DNA of 39,858 nt from a virus. The stretch spans positions 1 to 39,858 of the IMG/VR virus record IMGVR_UViG_3300034072_001411. One strand, 5' to 3'. The position numbers and the translations under genes were made by a program. Below are positions 16,701 through 24,946 of the stretch, piece by piece (the first letter of the stretch is position 1; every line of letters starts with the position of its first letter). The notes beneath the pieces were generated by a model. That model did not search any database. It saw only the letters and a list, made by a program, of their open reading frames with translations, and was not told where the DNA came from.

Positions 16701-16746
16701 TACACCTGTGTATCAAAACTTTACAACGTTGTACAGAAATAGTACA
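16701..16746. promoter_or_regulatory. Tandem dyads in the divergent late promoter region
   Basis: Two copies of TACA-N4-TGTA (16701-16712 and 16722-16733, the second a perfect palindrome) lie 21 bp apart. A further TGTAC-N7-GTACA is at 16730-16746. They sit between the leftward capsid/tail operon and the rightward head operon. This looks like an operator or activator site for the divergent late genes. The binding protein is not identified. Confidence 0.55.
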
Positions 16747-16753
16747 CCTTTTT

Positions 16754-16782
16754 TTGGTTACGGATTGGTAAGCTGAATTTTG
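16754..16782 (+). promoter_or_regulatory. Putative promoter of the head operon
   Basis: TTG at 16754-16756 and GAATTTTG at 16775-16782 are 18 bp apart, one mismatch from the Bacteroidota consensus TAnnTTTG. It would start transcription about 10 bp before the first head gene. The adjacent dyads suggest regulation. Confidence 0.4.
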
Positions 16783-16798
16783 CTATAAATAGAAGTGT

Positions 16799-17350
16799 AT
16801 GGGAGCCAAAAAAACCGTAGAAAAAGACTATGCAAAAATGCTTTTTGTTAATGAGAACCTGTCTCAAAAAGAGATAGCCGAGCGCGTTGGCGTTCAGGAA
16901 AAAACAATAGGCAAGTGGATAAATGACGGCAACTGGCAATCCCTTAAAACCTCGATGCTGGTTACTAAAGATGCTCAGCTTGTTGCATTATACGGACAGC
17001 TTGCGCACATTAATCATGAAATTGAAACCCGCCCGGTAGTACGCGACATTCCGCAATTCCTGCTTAAGCCGATGATTGTTAAGGATGCTAAAGGGAATGA
17101 AAAAATAGAATTACCTCACTATAATCCAGAAGACTATCCAATAAAAATTGGCAATGTAGCGACATCCAAAGATGCAGATATTATAGCCAAGATAACAACA
17201 GCAATAAAAAGGCTTGAAACGGAAACCAATATAGGCGAGACTGTAGATGTGTGCAAAAAACTAATACAGTTTATACAAAGCGTAGATATACAGCTTGCCA
17301 AAAAAGTTACTGATTATGCAGATGCCTATATAACATCATTAATGAAGTAA
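16799..17350 (+). CDS. Terminase small subunit-like DNA-binding protein
   Basis: This 183-aa protein has an N-terminal helix-turn-helix (ENLSQKEIAERVGVQEKTIGKWINDGNW), as in phage small terminases, and a helical C-terminal part (IIAKITTAIKRLETET, LIQFIQSVDIQLAKKV). It lies 4 bp before the large terminase gene. It probably recognises phage DNA for packaging. It is the first gene of the rightward head operon. Confidence 0.75.
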   Translation: MGAKKTVEKDYAKMLFVNENLSQKEIAERVGVQEKTIGKWINDGNWQSLKTSMLVTKDAQLVALYGQLAHINHEIETRPVVRDIPQFLLKPMIVKDAKGNEKIELPHYNPEDYPIKIGNVATSKDADIIAKITTAIKRLETETNIGETVDVCKKLIQFIQSVDIQLAKKVTDYADAYITSLMK

Positions 17351-17354
17351 GGGC

Positions 17355-18886
17355 ATGGCAAAAAAGAATGACAGGGCGCATCTATTGGACTGGCAAGCAT
17401 TTCGTGATAATACGCGACGCTCTACACCAATTGACCTTAACGAAACTGCCGACCAGAAAAAAAAGCGGGTGCAGGAACTTGAAAAGCATCCCGAAAAATG
17501 GTTCAAATACTACTTTCCGAGTTACTACACGGCAGAACCGGCACCATTCCATATAAAGGCCAGTAAGCGCATTCTGGCAAATCCTGAATGGTATGAGGTG
17601 CGCTCCTGGTCGCGCGAGCTTGCCAAGTCGGCGCGTACTATGATGGAAGTGCTTTTCCTTACCGTTACAGGCAAAAAGAAAAACGTGCTGCTGGTATCGG
17701 CAACCTATGACGATGCTGAGCGGCTGCTGGAACCCTATAAACTGATACTGGAAGCAAACAACCGTATCATTAATGACTATGGTGAACAGCAAAGCCCCGG
17801 CAGTTGGGAATCGGGCGAATTTAAAACACGGGGCGGTGCTGCCTTCAGGGCTATTGGTGCACGCCAGTCGCCACGCGGTACCCGTAACGATGCCATAAGG
17901 CCTGATGTTATCCTTATTGATGATATTGACACCGACCAGGATTGCCGCAACCCGGAAATTATAAAGGCGAAAGTAGAGTGGATAGAACAGGCGCTTATAC
18001 CCACGCGCTCAATATCTGTCCCGCTCCTGATTATAGCCTGTGGTAACATTATTGCCAAATACTGCTGTATTACCGAAATGGGCAAAAAGGCAGATATACA
18101 TGAGGTTATAAACATCCGCGATAAGAACGGCAAATCTACATGGCCCACAAAAAATACTGAGGAGATGATAGACCGGGCATTAAAGCCTATATCTACCAGC
18201 TCGCAGCAAAAGGAGTACTATAACAACCCGATAAGGGTAGGCGATATATTTAAAAAGGCAATTTGGGGCAAATGCCCTCCGCTAAATACCTGTGAGCAGG
18301 TATTAACCTATGCCGACCCTGCCACCTCTAATAAAGACAAGAGTGCAACCACCTCAAGCGGTTCTACTAAGGGCGTGGGTGTAATAGGTTATAAAGACGG
18401 CAAATACTACCTGTACAAAATTTGGCTTGACATAATGAGCCAAAGCACATTTGTAGGCCACCTATATGACGCGCGCGATTATGTGCTGAAACATAACATA
18501 GATGTGTGCAGGCATTGGTTAGAAAACAACTCCCTGCAAGACCCCATTTATGAGCAGATCATAAAACCGTTGGTGCTTACCGTTGGCAGGCAAAGAGGCA
18601 AAAGGCTAACGCTGTCGCTTGATAAGCGTGATAAAGGCGACAAGTTTACCCGGATTGAGGGTACACTTGAGCCTATTTGGCGAAATGGCGACCTGATATT
18701 TAATGAGGATGAACAAAACAACCCGCACATGGAACGCATGGAGGAGCAGTTTGTGGGTGTTGCGCCTAACTCAAAGTTTATGGACGGGCCGACCTTTTAG
18801 AGGGCGGTGTATGGCTGATACAAAACAGGGTAATCAATAACGAAAGCACCTACAGTTATGGTGCACGGCAAAACTATAAATACTGA
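17355..18886 (+). CDS. Terminase large subunit, frameshifted near the 3' end
   Basis: The gene is open as 481 codons to TAG at 18798-18800. It has a large-terminase ATPase: a Walker A-like RELAKSART, NVLLVSATYDDAE, and a DVILIDDID Walker B, then a nuclease part with YADPATSN and HWLENNSLQD. The stop falls inside a conserved C-terminal motif. Reading from 18794 in another frame gives LLEGGVWLIQNRVINNESTY and ends at TGA 18884-18886, 1 bp before the next ATG. A missing G between CCG and GAC (about 18791) explains the shift. Either a real deletion or a sequence error. Confidence 0.8.
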
Positions 18887-18887
18887 T

Positions 18888-19067
18888 ATGGCAAAGAAAC
18901 AATTTATAAGGTGTGTAACCTTTCAGGTTGGCGTAGATGTACTTGGATTTCCTATTTATGTGCAGCACGACATTTACCAGGATAACCCAAACCAAACCGC
19001 AAAGCAGGGCAATAGCCGCAAATTAAAGTGGGTAACGGTAATTACAAACATTTTTAAACAGCATTAA
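18888..19067 (+). CDS. Small basic head-operon protein
   Basis: This 59-aa protein starts at the ATG at 18888, chosen because it begins 1 bp after the repaired terminase stop. The sequence is basic, with a beta-rich N-terminus (FIRCVTFQVGVDVLGFPIYVQHDIYQ). It has no recognised family. Conserved spacing in the operon supports that it is real. Confidence 0.6.
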   Translation: MAKKQFIRCVTFQVGVDVLGFPIYVQHDIYQDNPNQTAKQGNSRKLKWVTVITNIFKQH

Positions 19068-19070
19068 AAA

Positions 19071-19526
19071 ATGGCATTCCTAACTCCTGAAGACATGGGG
19101 CAGGTAATTTATGATTACCAGCTTGAACAGATAACAGAGGGCGACGATATTGTTGTAGCACAGGCGCTGCTTGCTGCTGAACAGGAAACCCGCGCATACC
19201 TTGCGCCCAACCTTAATAACAGGGCAAGCTTTGACGGTAGGGCATTATATGACGTTGCCGCCATTTTTGCCACCACCGGAACCGAAAGGCCTGCCATATT
19301 GGTACAGCATGCCGTTACCATTGCCAAATGGCATTTAATACAGCTATGCGAGGCTGATATACTTTATGACAAAGCAGAAAAAGCGTATGACAGGGCTACA
19401 GCATGGCTTGTACGGGTTGCCAAAGGCGAATTGATTTTAGACGGCCTGCCGACAATTACGGTTGCCGACGATACAGCCGTATCACAATGGAGCTATGGCT
19501 CCCGTACAAAATTTAATCATGATTAA
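19071..19526 (+). CDS. gp36-like (DUF1320) phage protein
   Basis: This 151-aa protein begins MAFLTPEDMGQVIYDYQLEQITEGDD and has several helices with HAVTIAKWHLIQLCEADILYDKAEKAYDRATAWLVRVAKGEL. This matches the Mu gp36 / DUF1320 type, a head-tail connector-like protein. It is placed between terminase and portal, where connector genes occur in related phages. Confidence 0.75.
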   Translation: MAFLTPEDMGQVIYDYQLEQITEGDDIVVAQALLAAEQETRAYLAPNLNNRASFDGRALYDVAAIFATTGTERPAILVQHAVTIAKWHLIQLCEADILYDKAEKAYDRATAWLVRVAKGELILDGLPTITVADDTAVSQWSYGSRTKFNHD

Positions 19527-19529
19527 CTT

Positions 19530-20747
19530 ATGGGAAAAAACATAAACCGTTTCAGAAGGCAACAGCAGCAGCTCGCAGCAAAGCCTTTAGGTACAACCAC
19601 AGCACCAAAAATAAGCCCAACTATTGCGCAAAAGTCAATTGCTCGCACCAGGCAAGATATTAAGAACTGGAATGAGGCACTTAATAACGCCCGGAAAGCT
19701 GAAGACCCTAAATTCTTTCCGTTGCAACTGCTGTATAATGAAATAATGATAGATGCTTTGCTTAAGTCTCAGGTGCAGAACCGCGTAAACAAAAGCCTTG
19801 CAGCATCATTTACAATGAATGACTTAAAAGGTAACGGAAATGATGAGGTTACCGCTTTGCTGCAAAATCAAAAATGGGTAGCCGCAATTAATGAGGCTAT
19901 AATTGAAAGCCGATTTTACGGGCATTCACTTATAGAACTTAACCTTGTTAATGGCATACTTAATGTTACGGTATTGCCCCGTACCAATGTTGACCCGGTA
20001 AACGGCAGATTTTACCCTGACTATAGTGAGGATAAATATATAAAGTACCGTGAAATGCCTGAATATGGTACCTGGCTGCTTGAATTTGGCAAACCGGGCG
20101 ACCTTGGTATACTCAATAGCTGTGTACCGCACGTGCTTATGAAACGCTTTGCGCAAAGCTGCTGGAGTGAACTCTGCGAAATATTCGGCATACCGCCCCG
20201 CGTTATGAAAACTAATACTCAGGATACAGGTATGCTAAGGCGTGGTGAACGCATGATGCAGGATATGGGCGCGGCTGCATGGTTTATAATTGATACAAGC
20301 GAAGACTTTGAATTTGCTAAAGGCGTTAACACAAATGGCGATGTATATGGAAACCTGATACAGCTTTGTGATAACCAAAACAGTATGGTTGTTTCGGGGG
20401 CTATAATTGGGCAGGACACAAAGAACGGAAACCGCAGTAAAGACGAAAGCGCGCAGAACGTTTTACAGGACCTGGTAGACAGCGACCTCACGCTAATAGA
20501 GCAGGAATGGGCAACTATTGTTATACCGGCTTTGCAGGCATTAGGACAATTAAAAGGTGATCTGATTTTAGCTTTTGACAAAGCTGAAGATACAGCACAA
20601 CTTTGGAAAATAACAGAAGGCCTGTTGCGTAATTATGACATACCGCCTGACTGGATAAATGAAAAGTTTGGTGTGCCGGTTGAACCTAAAAAACAGCCTG
20701 AACAAAAGCCATTGGGCTTTAACCTTAGCCCGGATTTTTTCGTTTAA
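19530..20747 (+). CDS. Portal protein (DUF935 / Mu gp29-like)
   Basis: This 405-aa protein has the DUF935-type order: QLLYNEIMIDALLKSQVQNRVNKSLAASF near residue 70, an ESRFYGHSLIELN segment, CWSELCEIFGIPPRVMKT in the middle and KGDLILAFDKAEDTAQLWKITEGLLRNYDIPPDWINEKFG near the end. The portal forms the DNA entry ring of the head. It is 3 bp from the gp36-like gene. Confidence 0.85.
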   Translation: MGKNINRFRRQQQQLAAKPLGTTTAPKISPTIAQKSIARTRQDIKNWNEALNNARKAEDPKFFPLQLLYNEIMIDALLKSQVQNRVNKSLAASFTMNDLKGNGNDEVTALLQNQKWVAAINEAIIESRFYGHSLIELNLVNGILNVTVLPRTNVDPVNGRFYPDYSEDKYIKYREMPEYGTWLLEFGKPGDLGILNSCVPHVLMKRFAQSCWSELCEIFGIPPRVMKTNTQDTGMLRRGERMMQDMGAAAWFIIDTSEDFEFAKGVNTNGDVYGNLIQLCDNQNSMVVSGAIIGQDTKNGNRSKDESAQNVLQDLVDSDLTLIEQEWATIVIPALQALGQLKGDLILAFDKAEDTAQLWKITEGLLRNYDIPPDWINEKFGVPVEPKKQPEQKPLGFNLSPDFFV

Positions 20748-20779
20748 GCCCCAAAGCCTGGAACGGGTACTTTGGGGCA

Positions 20780-22282
20780 TTGCACAGCCGACTTTCATAC
20801 ATTTATGACTGCGATTGTGAACATTGCCGGGCATTGCCAAAAGAAACGCTTAACCTTGCAGCAAATGGCAGGTTTAAACAGCTTTTAAAGACTGTTGAAA
20901 AGGCATTTAAACAGCTTCACAAAGCAGGTAAGTATAATCCTGAAGACATTGTAAAGGTTAAGGAGTATAAGGCGTTGGTAGATGAAACATCGGGCATCTT
21001 CAGGCAGGGCATACAGGATAACCAAATCCCGCAGGCCATGCAGGAAAGCCTTAATAATGATGTTTATGTATTCTCAGGCCTTAAAACGCATGCCCAGCTA
21101 TTAGAGGCATCGCGCCAGTTGCTTACAGAAGAGGGCAGGATAAAGCCGTTTAGCCAGTTCAGCAAGGATATATCCAAAATTAAAGAAGACTACAACCGTA
21201 ATTACCTTGAGGCTGAATATCAGTTTGCGGTAACTTCTGCACAGATGGCAGGTAAATGGGCAAAAGTTTCTGACCGTTACAACCTGCAATACCGCACCGC
21301 TAATGACGACAGGGTAAGGCAATCACACAAAGCACTTGACCGTATAACGCTGCCTAAGGATGATGCATTTTGGCTTAGTTACTACCCACCCAATGGCTGG
21401 CGTTGTCGTTGTAATGCTATTGAGGTTTCCAAGACTAAATATGAGCAGAGCGATAGCGGTTCTGCCAGCGCTGCGGGTGAGCAGGCCACTACCGAAATTG
21501 GTAAAGACGGCAAGAACCGCCTTGAGATGTTCCGCTTCAATCCGGGTGCGCAAAAGGTGGTTTTCCCGCCATCACACCCATATACAAAAGTGCAGGGAGC
21601 GGATAAGGTTAAGAGCGATATGCAAACTATACCACTCAGCAACTTTATTAAAGGAGATCTGCCAACTAACACAGAGATTAAAAACATCTTTAAGGCTTAT
21701 GCGGATAAGTTTCCTGATGATTTCAGGAACGGACTTGAAGAAATTAAGTTCCAAAAATCTACCAGCTACATGATGCAGCACAGCATGGCATACCAGCCGC
21801 GTACAATGTCATGGGTGGGTAAATCTAAAATAACGTTAAGCACGCACACCTTTTCATCCATTGACTTTAATCCGGCTGAAGAGCTTCGCGCAGGTCTTGG
21901 AGCAATAAAGAAAGGCGAGCCTTTGACTTTTAAACAGGAGTATGCATTTGAGTCGTTATGGCATGAAATATTACATGCTAAAACGCAATCGCCACCGCAA
22001 AGGCTAAGCCAGGTTGAAGTAAAGAATATGGAAACAATCAATCAGTTTGTTGCCCGTCATACTTATAACCAATTCATTGAAAGACTTGGCGGTAAAGCAG
22101 CGCAGCAGACAGAAATTATAGAAAATGGTTACGGATATTCGACCTGGGTAAAAGACTTTAGGAATAAGCTAAGCTCTAAAGGAATAAGCGAGAAAGATGC
22201 TTTAGAATATTTTGAGCCTCATTTAATGACTGATTACAGGTCTATAGGGGCTAAGGGTAATGAGTTCTTTAATAAGTACTGA
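20780..22282 (+). CDS. MuF head protein with C-terminal HExxH domain
   Basis: The start is a TTG at 20780, the only initiator in an open stretch after the portal stop. Residues 1-215 are a MuF head morphogenesis domain, with DDRVRQSHKALDRI near 176-189, DDAFW and the PPNGWRCRCNAIEVSK end motif; an N-terminal CxCxxC (11-16) is also present. After a Gly/Ser linker (225-245) residues 290-500 form a separate domain with WHEILHA, a HExxH zinc site at 395-399. MuF proteins with C-terminal toxin domains are known in phages of several phyla. An independent reverse-strand gene follows at once. Confidence 0.8.
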   Translation: MHSRLSYIYDCDCEHCRALPKETLNLAANGRFKQLLKTVEKAFKQLHKAGKYNPEDIVKVKEYKALVDETSGIFRQGIQDNQIPQAMQESLNNDVYVFSGLKTHAQLLEASRQLLTEEGRIKPFSQFSKDISKIKEDYNRNYLEAEYQFAVTSAQMAGKWAKVSDRYNLQYRTANDDRVRQSHKALDRITLPKDDAFWLSYYPPNGWRCRCNAIEVSKTKYEQSDSGSASAAGEQATTEIGKDGKNRLEMFRFNPGAQKVVFPPSHPYTKVQGADKVKSDMQTIPLSNFIKGDLPTNTEIKNIFKAYADKFPDDFRNGLEEIKFQKSTSYMMQHSMAYQPRTMSWVGKSKITLSTHTFSSIDFNPAEELRAGLGAIKKGEPLTFKQEYAFESLWHEILHAKTQSPPQRLSQVEVKNMETINQFVARHTYNQFIERLGGKAAQQTEIIENGYGYSTWVKDFRNKLSSKGISEKDALEYFEPHLMTDYRSIGAKGNEFFNKY

Positions 22283-22550
22283 TAAGGGCATAGTCATTAC
22301 CTAAACCATCATATTTAAGATTAGCAGGTAATTTGCTCCAGTACTTATTGGCGGTTTCCAAATCGCCACGAAATTCAAAAAGGCAAGCTAAATCATAATA
22401 AGCATTTTCCTGCGTGATAAGCTCTAAATAAAGCTCACGGGTTAATTCGCCCGGAATGTCAATTCCGAATTTCTGGCAAAAGGAAAGTGCGTCGAAGCGA
22501 ATATCGCTCAACTCCTGAGGTGTAGGATTATAATTGAATATAGTTTCCAT
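22269..22550 (-). CDS. Lone reverse-strand gene behind MuF, candidate immunity protein
   Basis: This 93-aa acidic protein is not recognised. It contains an amphipathic helical region with DLACLFEFRGDLETANKYWSKLP, resembling a small helical repeat domain. It lies on the minus strand inside an otherwise rightward head operon, ends 14 bp inside the MuF stop region, and has its own promoter. Such an isolated gene next to a MuF protein with a toxin-like domain suggests an immunity protein made in the lysogen. This is inference from context; no family match is claimed. Confidence 0.6.
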   Translation of the reverse strand: METIFNYNPTPQELSDIRFDALSFCQKFGIDIPGELTRELYLELITQENAYYDLACLFEFRGDLETANKYWSKLPANLKYDGLGNDYALISTY

Positions 22551-22555
22551 TTAAG

Positions 22556-22587
22556 CAAAGGTATAAAAAAAATTGTATGGACATCAA
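22556..22587 (-). promoter_or_regulatory. Promoter of the reverse-strand gene behind MuF
   Basis: On the minus strand TTG (22587-22585), a 21-bp spacer and TACCTTTG (22563-22556) match the Bacteroidota promoter consensus. The predicted start is within a few bases of the ATG at 22550, so the mRNA would be nearly leaderless. The promoter lies in the start of the rightward gpG-like gene. Confidence 0.6.
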
Positions 22588-23062
22588 TGAGTTAGAAAAT
22601 AATATAGTGCGCGACCTTGCCGTAGAGCTTGCCGATGAGTTCGACCAGAACTTTGAGCGCAAAGCGTTCTTTGATGAAAAGTGGCCTGCGGCAAAGCTTA
22701 CCAACCCGCGCGGCTCGTTGTTGATGCGCTCCGGGAACTACAGGCGCTCTATAGAATATAACGTTAACGATGAAATATACTTCAGCAGCTCGTTGCCGTA
22801 TGCGTCCTTACATAACGAGGGCGGCGAAATTACTGTAACCGAAAAGATGAAGCGGTATTTTTGGGCAATGCACAAAAACACTAAAGGCACCGAGGCACAG
22901 CAATATAAAGCGCTTGCATTAATGAAAGTGGGCCATGTTATACGGGTGCCTAAACGGCAGGTGGTAGGCGACCACCCCGAAGTGGGCAAAATTGTAGAGC
23001 GTATAGTAAATGACAATATAGAACAGTTTAACCAGGAACTTAAAAAGCTATTTGAACAATGA
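22577..23062 (+). CDS. Virion morphogenesis protein (Mu gpG-like)
   Basis: This 161-aa protein has LLMRSGNYRRSIEY, LPYASLHNEGGEI and HVIRVPKRQVVGDHPEV, which match the phage virion morphogenesis family (Mu gpG / P2 S type), used in head-tail joining or tail completion. Length fits. It overlaps the next gene by 4 bp. Confidence 0.8.
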   Translation: MDINELENNIVRDLAVELADEFDQNFERKAFFDEKWPAAKLTNPRGSLLMRSGNYRRSIEYNVNDEIYFSSSLPYASLHNEGGEITVTEKMKRYFWAMHKNTKGTEAQQYKALALMKVGHVIRVPKRQVVGDHPEVGKIVERIVNDNIEQFNQELKKLFEQ

Positions 23063-23511
23063 AAGAAATACTTGACAGCATACAGAACAGGCTTGATACT
23101 GTAGAGGGTTTGAACTATGTAAGTGAAGACTGGGGGCAGCTTGAAGAGTACGGGCGCGATATACCGGCTAAGTTTCCGCTGTGCCTTGTAGATGTGCAAG
23201 CGGCTACTTATTCAGACATAGGGCAGGACAGAACCGCAAGCCCGCAGAACCGGCAGGAGGGCGTTATAAGGTTTACCCTGAAGTTTGCCGATTTAAGGCT
23301 TGGCAATGCCAACCAAAAAGCCCCGCAGGTGCAAAAGGACAGCGCATGGCGCATACATGAGATTATTGATAAGGCGCACGTAAAGCTGCACGGCTTCAGG
23401 CCTGTGCCTGAGCATGGCGCACTGATGCGGCGCGACAGGCGCAAATTTAAAAGGGGCGATGGTGTATTGCACCATGAGCTTACGTATGAAATGGCATTGC
23501 ACAATGTTTAG
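23059..23511 (+). CDS. Putative tail completion / neck protein
   Basis: This 150-aa protein follows the gpG-like gene with an ATGA overlap and ends the rightward operon. It has an N-terminal helix (ILDSIQNRLDTVEGL), a strand region (PLCLVDVQAATYSD) and RFTLKFADLRL. This layout resembles tail terminators of the gp37/gpU type. It was not recognised by sequence, so the role is positional. Confidence 0.55.
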   Translation: MKEILDSIQNRLDTVEGLNYVSEDWGQLEEYGRDIPAKFPLCLVDVQAATYSDIGQDRTASPQNRQEGVIRFTLKFADLRLGNANQKAPQVQKDSAWRIHEIIDKAHVKLHGFRPVPEHGALMRRDRRKFKRGDGVLHHELTYEMALHNV

Positions 23512-23741
23512 AACATTGCAATTGTCTTGCCTGCCTCAGCTTCTTTTAACAGCTTATCAATAGGGGTGTTGAGTATTGTGTAAAGCGTGGCCCTGCTTAT
23601 AGGATAAACCGGGTAAATGTAGTTTTTTAAGACTTTTGTTGTAGGTATGTCGTCGGTCTTGTGGCGGTTGTACAGCTCAACAATTAGCTTGTATCGCCTT
23701 AGCTTGTTGATACTGACACTATTTTTGCTACCCACTGACAT
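23508..23741 (-). CDS. Small helix-turn-helix-like protein
   Basis: This 77-aa basic protein contains TTKVLKNYIYPVYPISRATLYTILNTPIDKLL, which looks like a helix-turn-helix. It has its own near-leaderless promoter on the minus strand and overlaps the end of the rightward head operon by 4 bp. It could be a phage regulator or a lysogeny-expressed gene. The specific target is unknown. Confidence 0.55.
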   Translation of the reverse strand: MSVGSKNSVSINKLRRYKLIVELYNRHKTDDIPTTKVLKNYIYPVYPISRATLYTILNTPIDKLLKEAEAGKTIAMF

Positions 23742-23746
23742 AATGA

Positions 23747-23775
23747 CAAAAGTAACACTTTTTTAGTAATAACAA
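23747..23775 (-). promoter_or_regulatory. Promoter of the small HTH-like gene
   Basis: On the minus strand TTG (23775-23773), an 18-bp spacer and TACTTTTG (23754-23747) match the Bacteroidota consensus. The transcription start would fall at or just before the ATG at 23741. The box abuts the upstream terminator. Confidence 0.6.
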
Positions 23776-23799
23776 AAAACCACCCGCGGGGGTGGTTTT
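23775..23799 (-). terminator. Intrinsic terminator of the accessory operon
   Basis: A GC-rich stem (AAAACCACCC / GGGTGGTTTT type) directly follows the leftward exported-protein gene and is followed by a T run on the minus strand. It insulates the HTH-like gene beyond. Confidence 0.75.
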
Positions 23800-23805
23800 G
23801 TTGTA

Positions 23806-24297
23806 TTAAAACTTATCTATAGACCAATAAGGCGGCTCTTCTGGCTTAAATTTGTAAACCGTATAGCCCTCTTTATATTCCTGCATTTTTAGATTATCCG
23901 GCAAATCTTCGGGCGTGGCATTTGCAGAGAAATATTTTTTCCAAATAGGGAATAAATCCTTGTACTGCATCAACACATAATCAAATTTGTAAAGGCCGTT
24001 GTATTTCGTGAACCTAACTGAGCAACATTCGCCGGACTCGCATTGCCTTTGTTCCGATTTTAGCATCGCTTTACGCTCAGGCGATAATGACGCATTAATA
24101 AAGTACACGCTAAAAGATTTATCGTTTTCCTTTTCATATAGTGGCTCCCATTGTGAGCTACCGGCAGAAACGTATTCTTGTGCTATGGCAACAGCACTAT
24201 TTTTATCTAAGCTGTTCAGCTTAGCAATATACTCCCTGTCCTGAGCTTGCAGGATAAAGGTAAAAAGCAGGGTTGCAATTAAAAGTAATTTTTTCAT
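23806..24297 (-). CDS. Exported small protein of unknown function
   Basis: This 163-aa protein starts with a signal peptide (KKLLLIATLLFTFILQA, cleavage after about residue 19). The mature part is charged and includes a Cys-rich spot (QCESGECCSVRF) and an aromatic C-terminus. It overlaps the upstream membrane protein by 4 bp, so the two are co-translated. An effect on the cell surface during lysogeny, such as excluding other phages, is possible but unproven. Confidence 0.65.
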   Translation of the reverse strand: MKKLLLIATLLFTFILQAQDREYIAKLNSLDKNSAVAIAQEYVSAGSSQWEPLYEKENDKSFSVYFINASLSPERKAMLKSEQRQCESGECCSVRFTKYNGLYKFDYVLMQYKDLFPIWKKYFSANATPEDLPDNLKMQEYKEGYTVYKFKPEEPPYWSIDKF

Positions 24298-24926
24298 ACT
24301 GTCTCTTTTTTAGTTGAGGCTTCGCGCCTTATGCTAAATATTTCTTCTAAATATTTATTCTTTTCTTGAATGGATAAAGCTTTAATATGCTCTTTTACTA
24401 ATTCACAAAGCTCTATAATTTTTTGATAACGCCCTTGTATTGCTTTTTTTTGCTTCATTCCCGCTATGGCTTCATAATGATTAGCTACATTAACAGTAAG
24501 CGCCCTAAAAAGATTATCTGCATAAAACTCATTAAGTTGGTTTATGTCCTGTGGGTTCTCTGCTATTGAAACCTGTTCTTGAAAAATCAGTTTGTCATAA
24601 TACATTTGTTTATACTGCTCAACAACAGCAAAAAAAGAATTTTTATAAACTTGGTTTGAACTATGAGCAGCCAACCCACTACAAAGCTCCTTTACAAAAT
24701 CGTATCTGCCAATTATTATATCAATGTTTTTTGATGTTTTGATAATTTCTAAGCTTTCAAGCAACTGAAAAAAAAGACCAGATAAAACGCCCTTATTTAC
24801 CTTGCCATTTGTTGAAAGATATAAGGGCTTATCATTTCGCTTTTGCATTTTTACAGCTCTTATAATCTGCCAAACAATAAATATAATTAGTGAGAGAATA
24901 ACGATTATAATTCCTAAAGCAAGCAT
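24294..24926 (-). CDS. Membrane-anchored accessory protein
   Basis: This 210-aa protein has one N-terminal membrane helix (ALGIIIVILSLIIFIVWQIIRAV) followed by a long helical soluble part rich in Lys and Glu. It has no recognised family. It is coupled (ATGA) to the exported protein downstream. A TAGATTTG -7 element lies at 24965-24958 on the minus strand, about 30 bp upstream of the start. The local AT content is higher than in the structural genes. Confidence 0.6.
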   Translation of the reverse strand: MLALGIIIVILSLIIFIVWQIIRAVKMQKRNDKPLYLSTNGKVNKGVLSGLFFQLLESLEIIKTSKNIDIIIGRYDFVKELCSGLAAHSSNQVYKNSFFAVVEQYKQMYYDKLIFQEQVSIAENPQDINQLNEFYADNLFRALTVNVANHYEAIAGMKQKKAIQGRYQKIIELCELVKEHIKALSIQEKNKYLEEIFSIRREASTKKETV

Positions 24927-24946
24927 TGTTTAATAATTTAGTTAGA

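Noticed and set aside
18786-18800. Programmed frameshift in the terminase
   Set aside because: CCGACCTTTTAG offers no recognised slippery heptamer and terminases are not known for it. A lost base is simpler.
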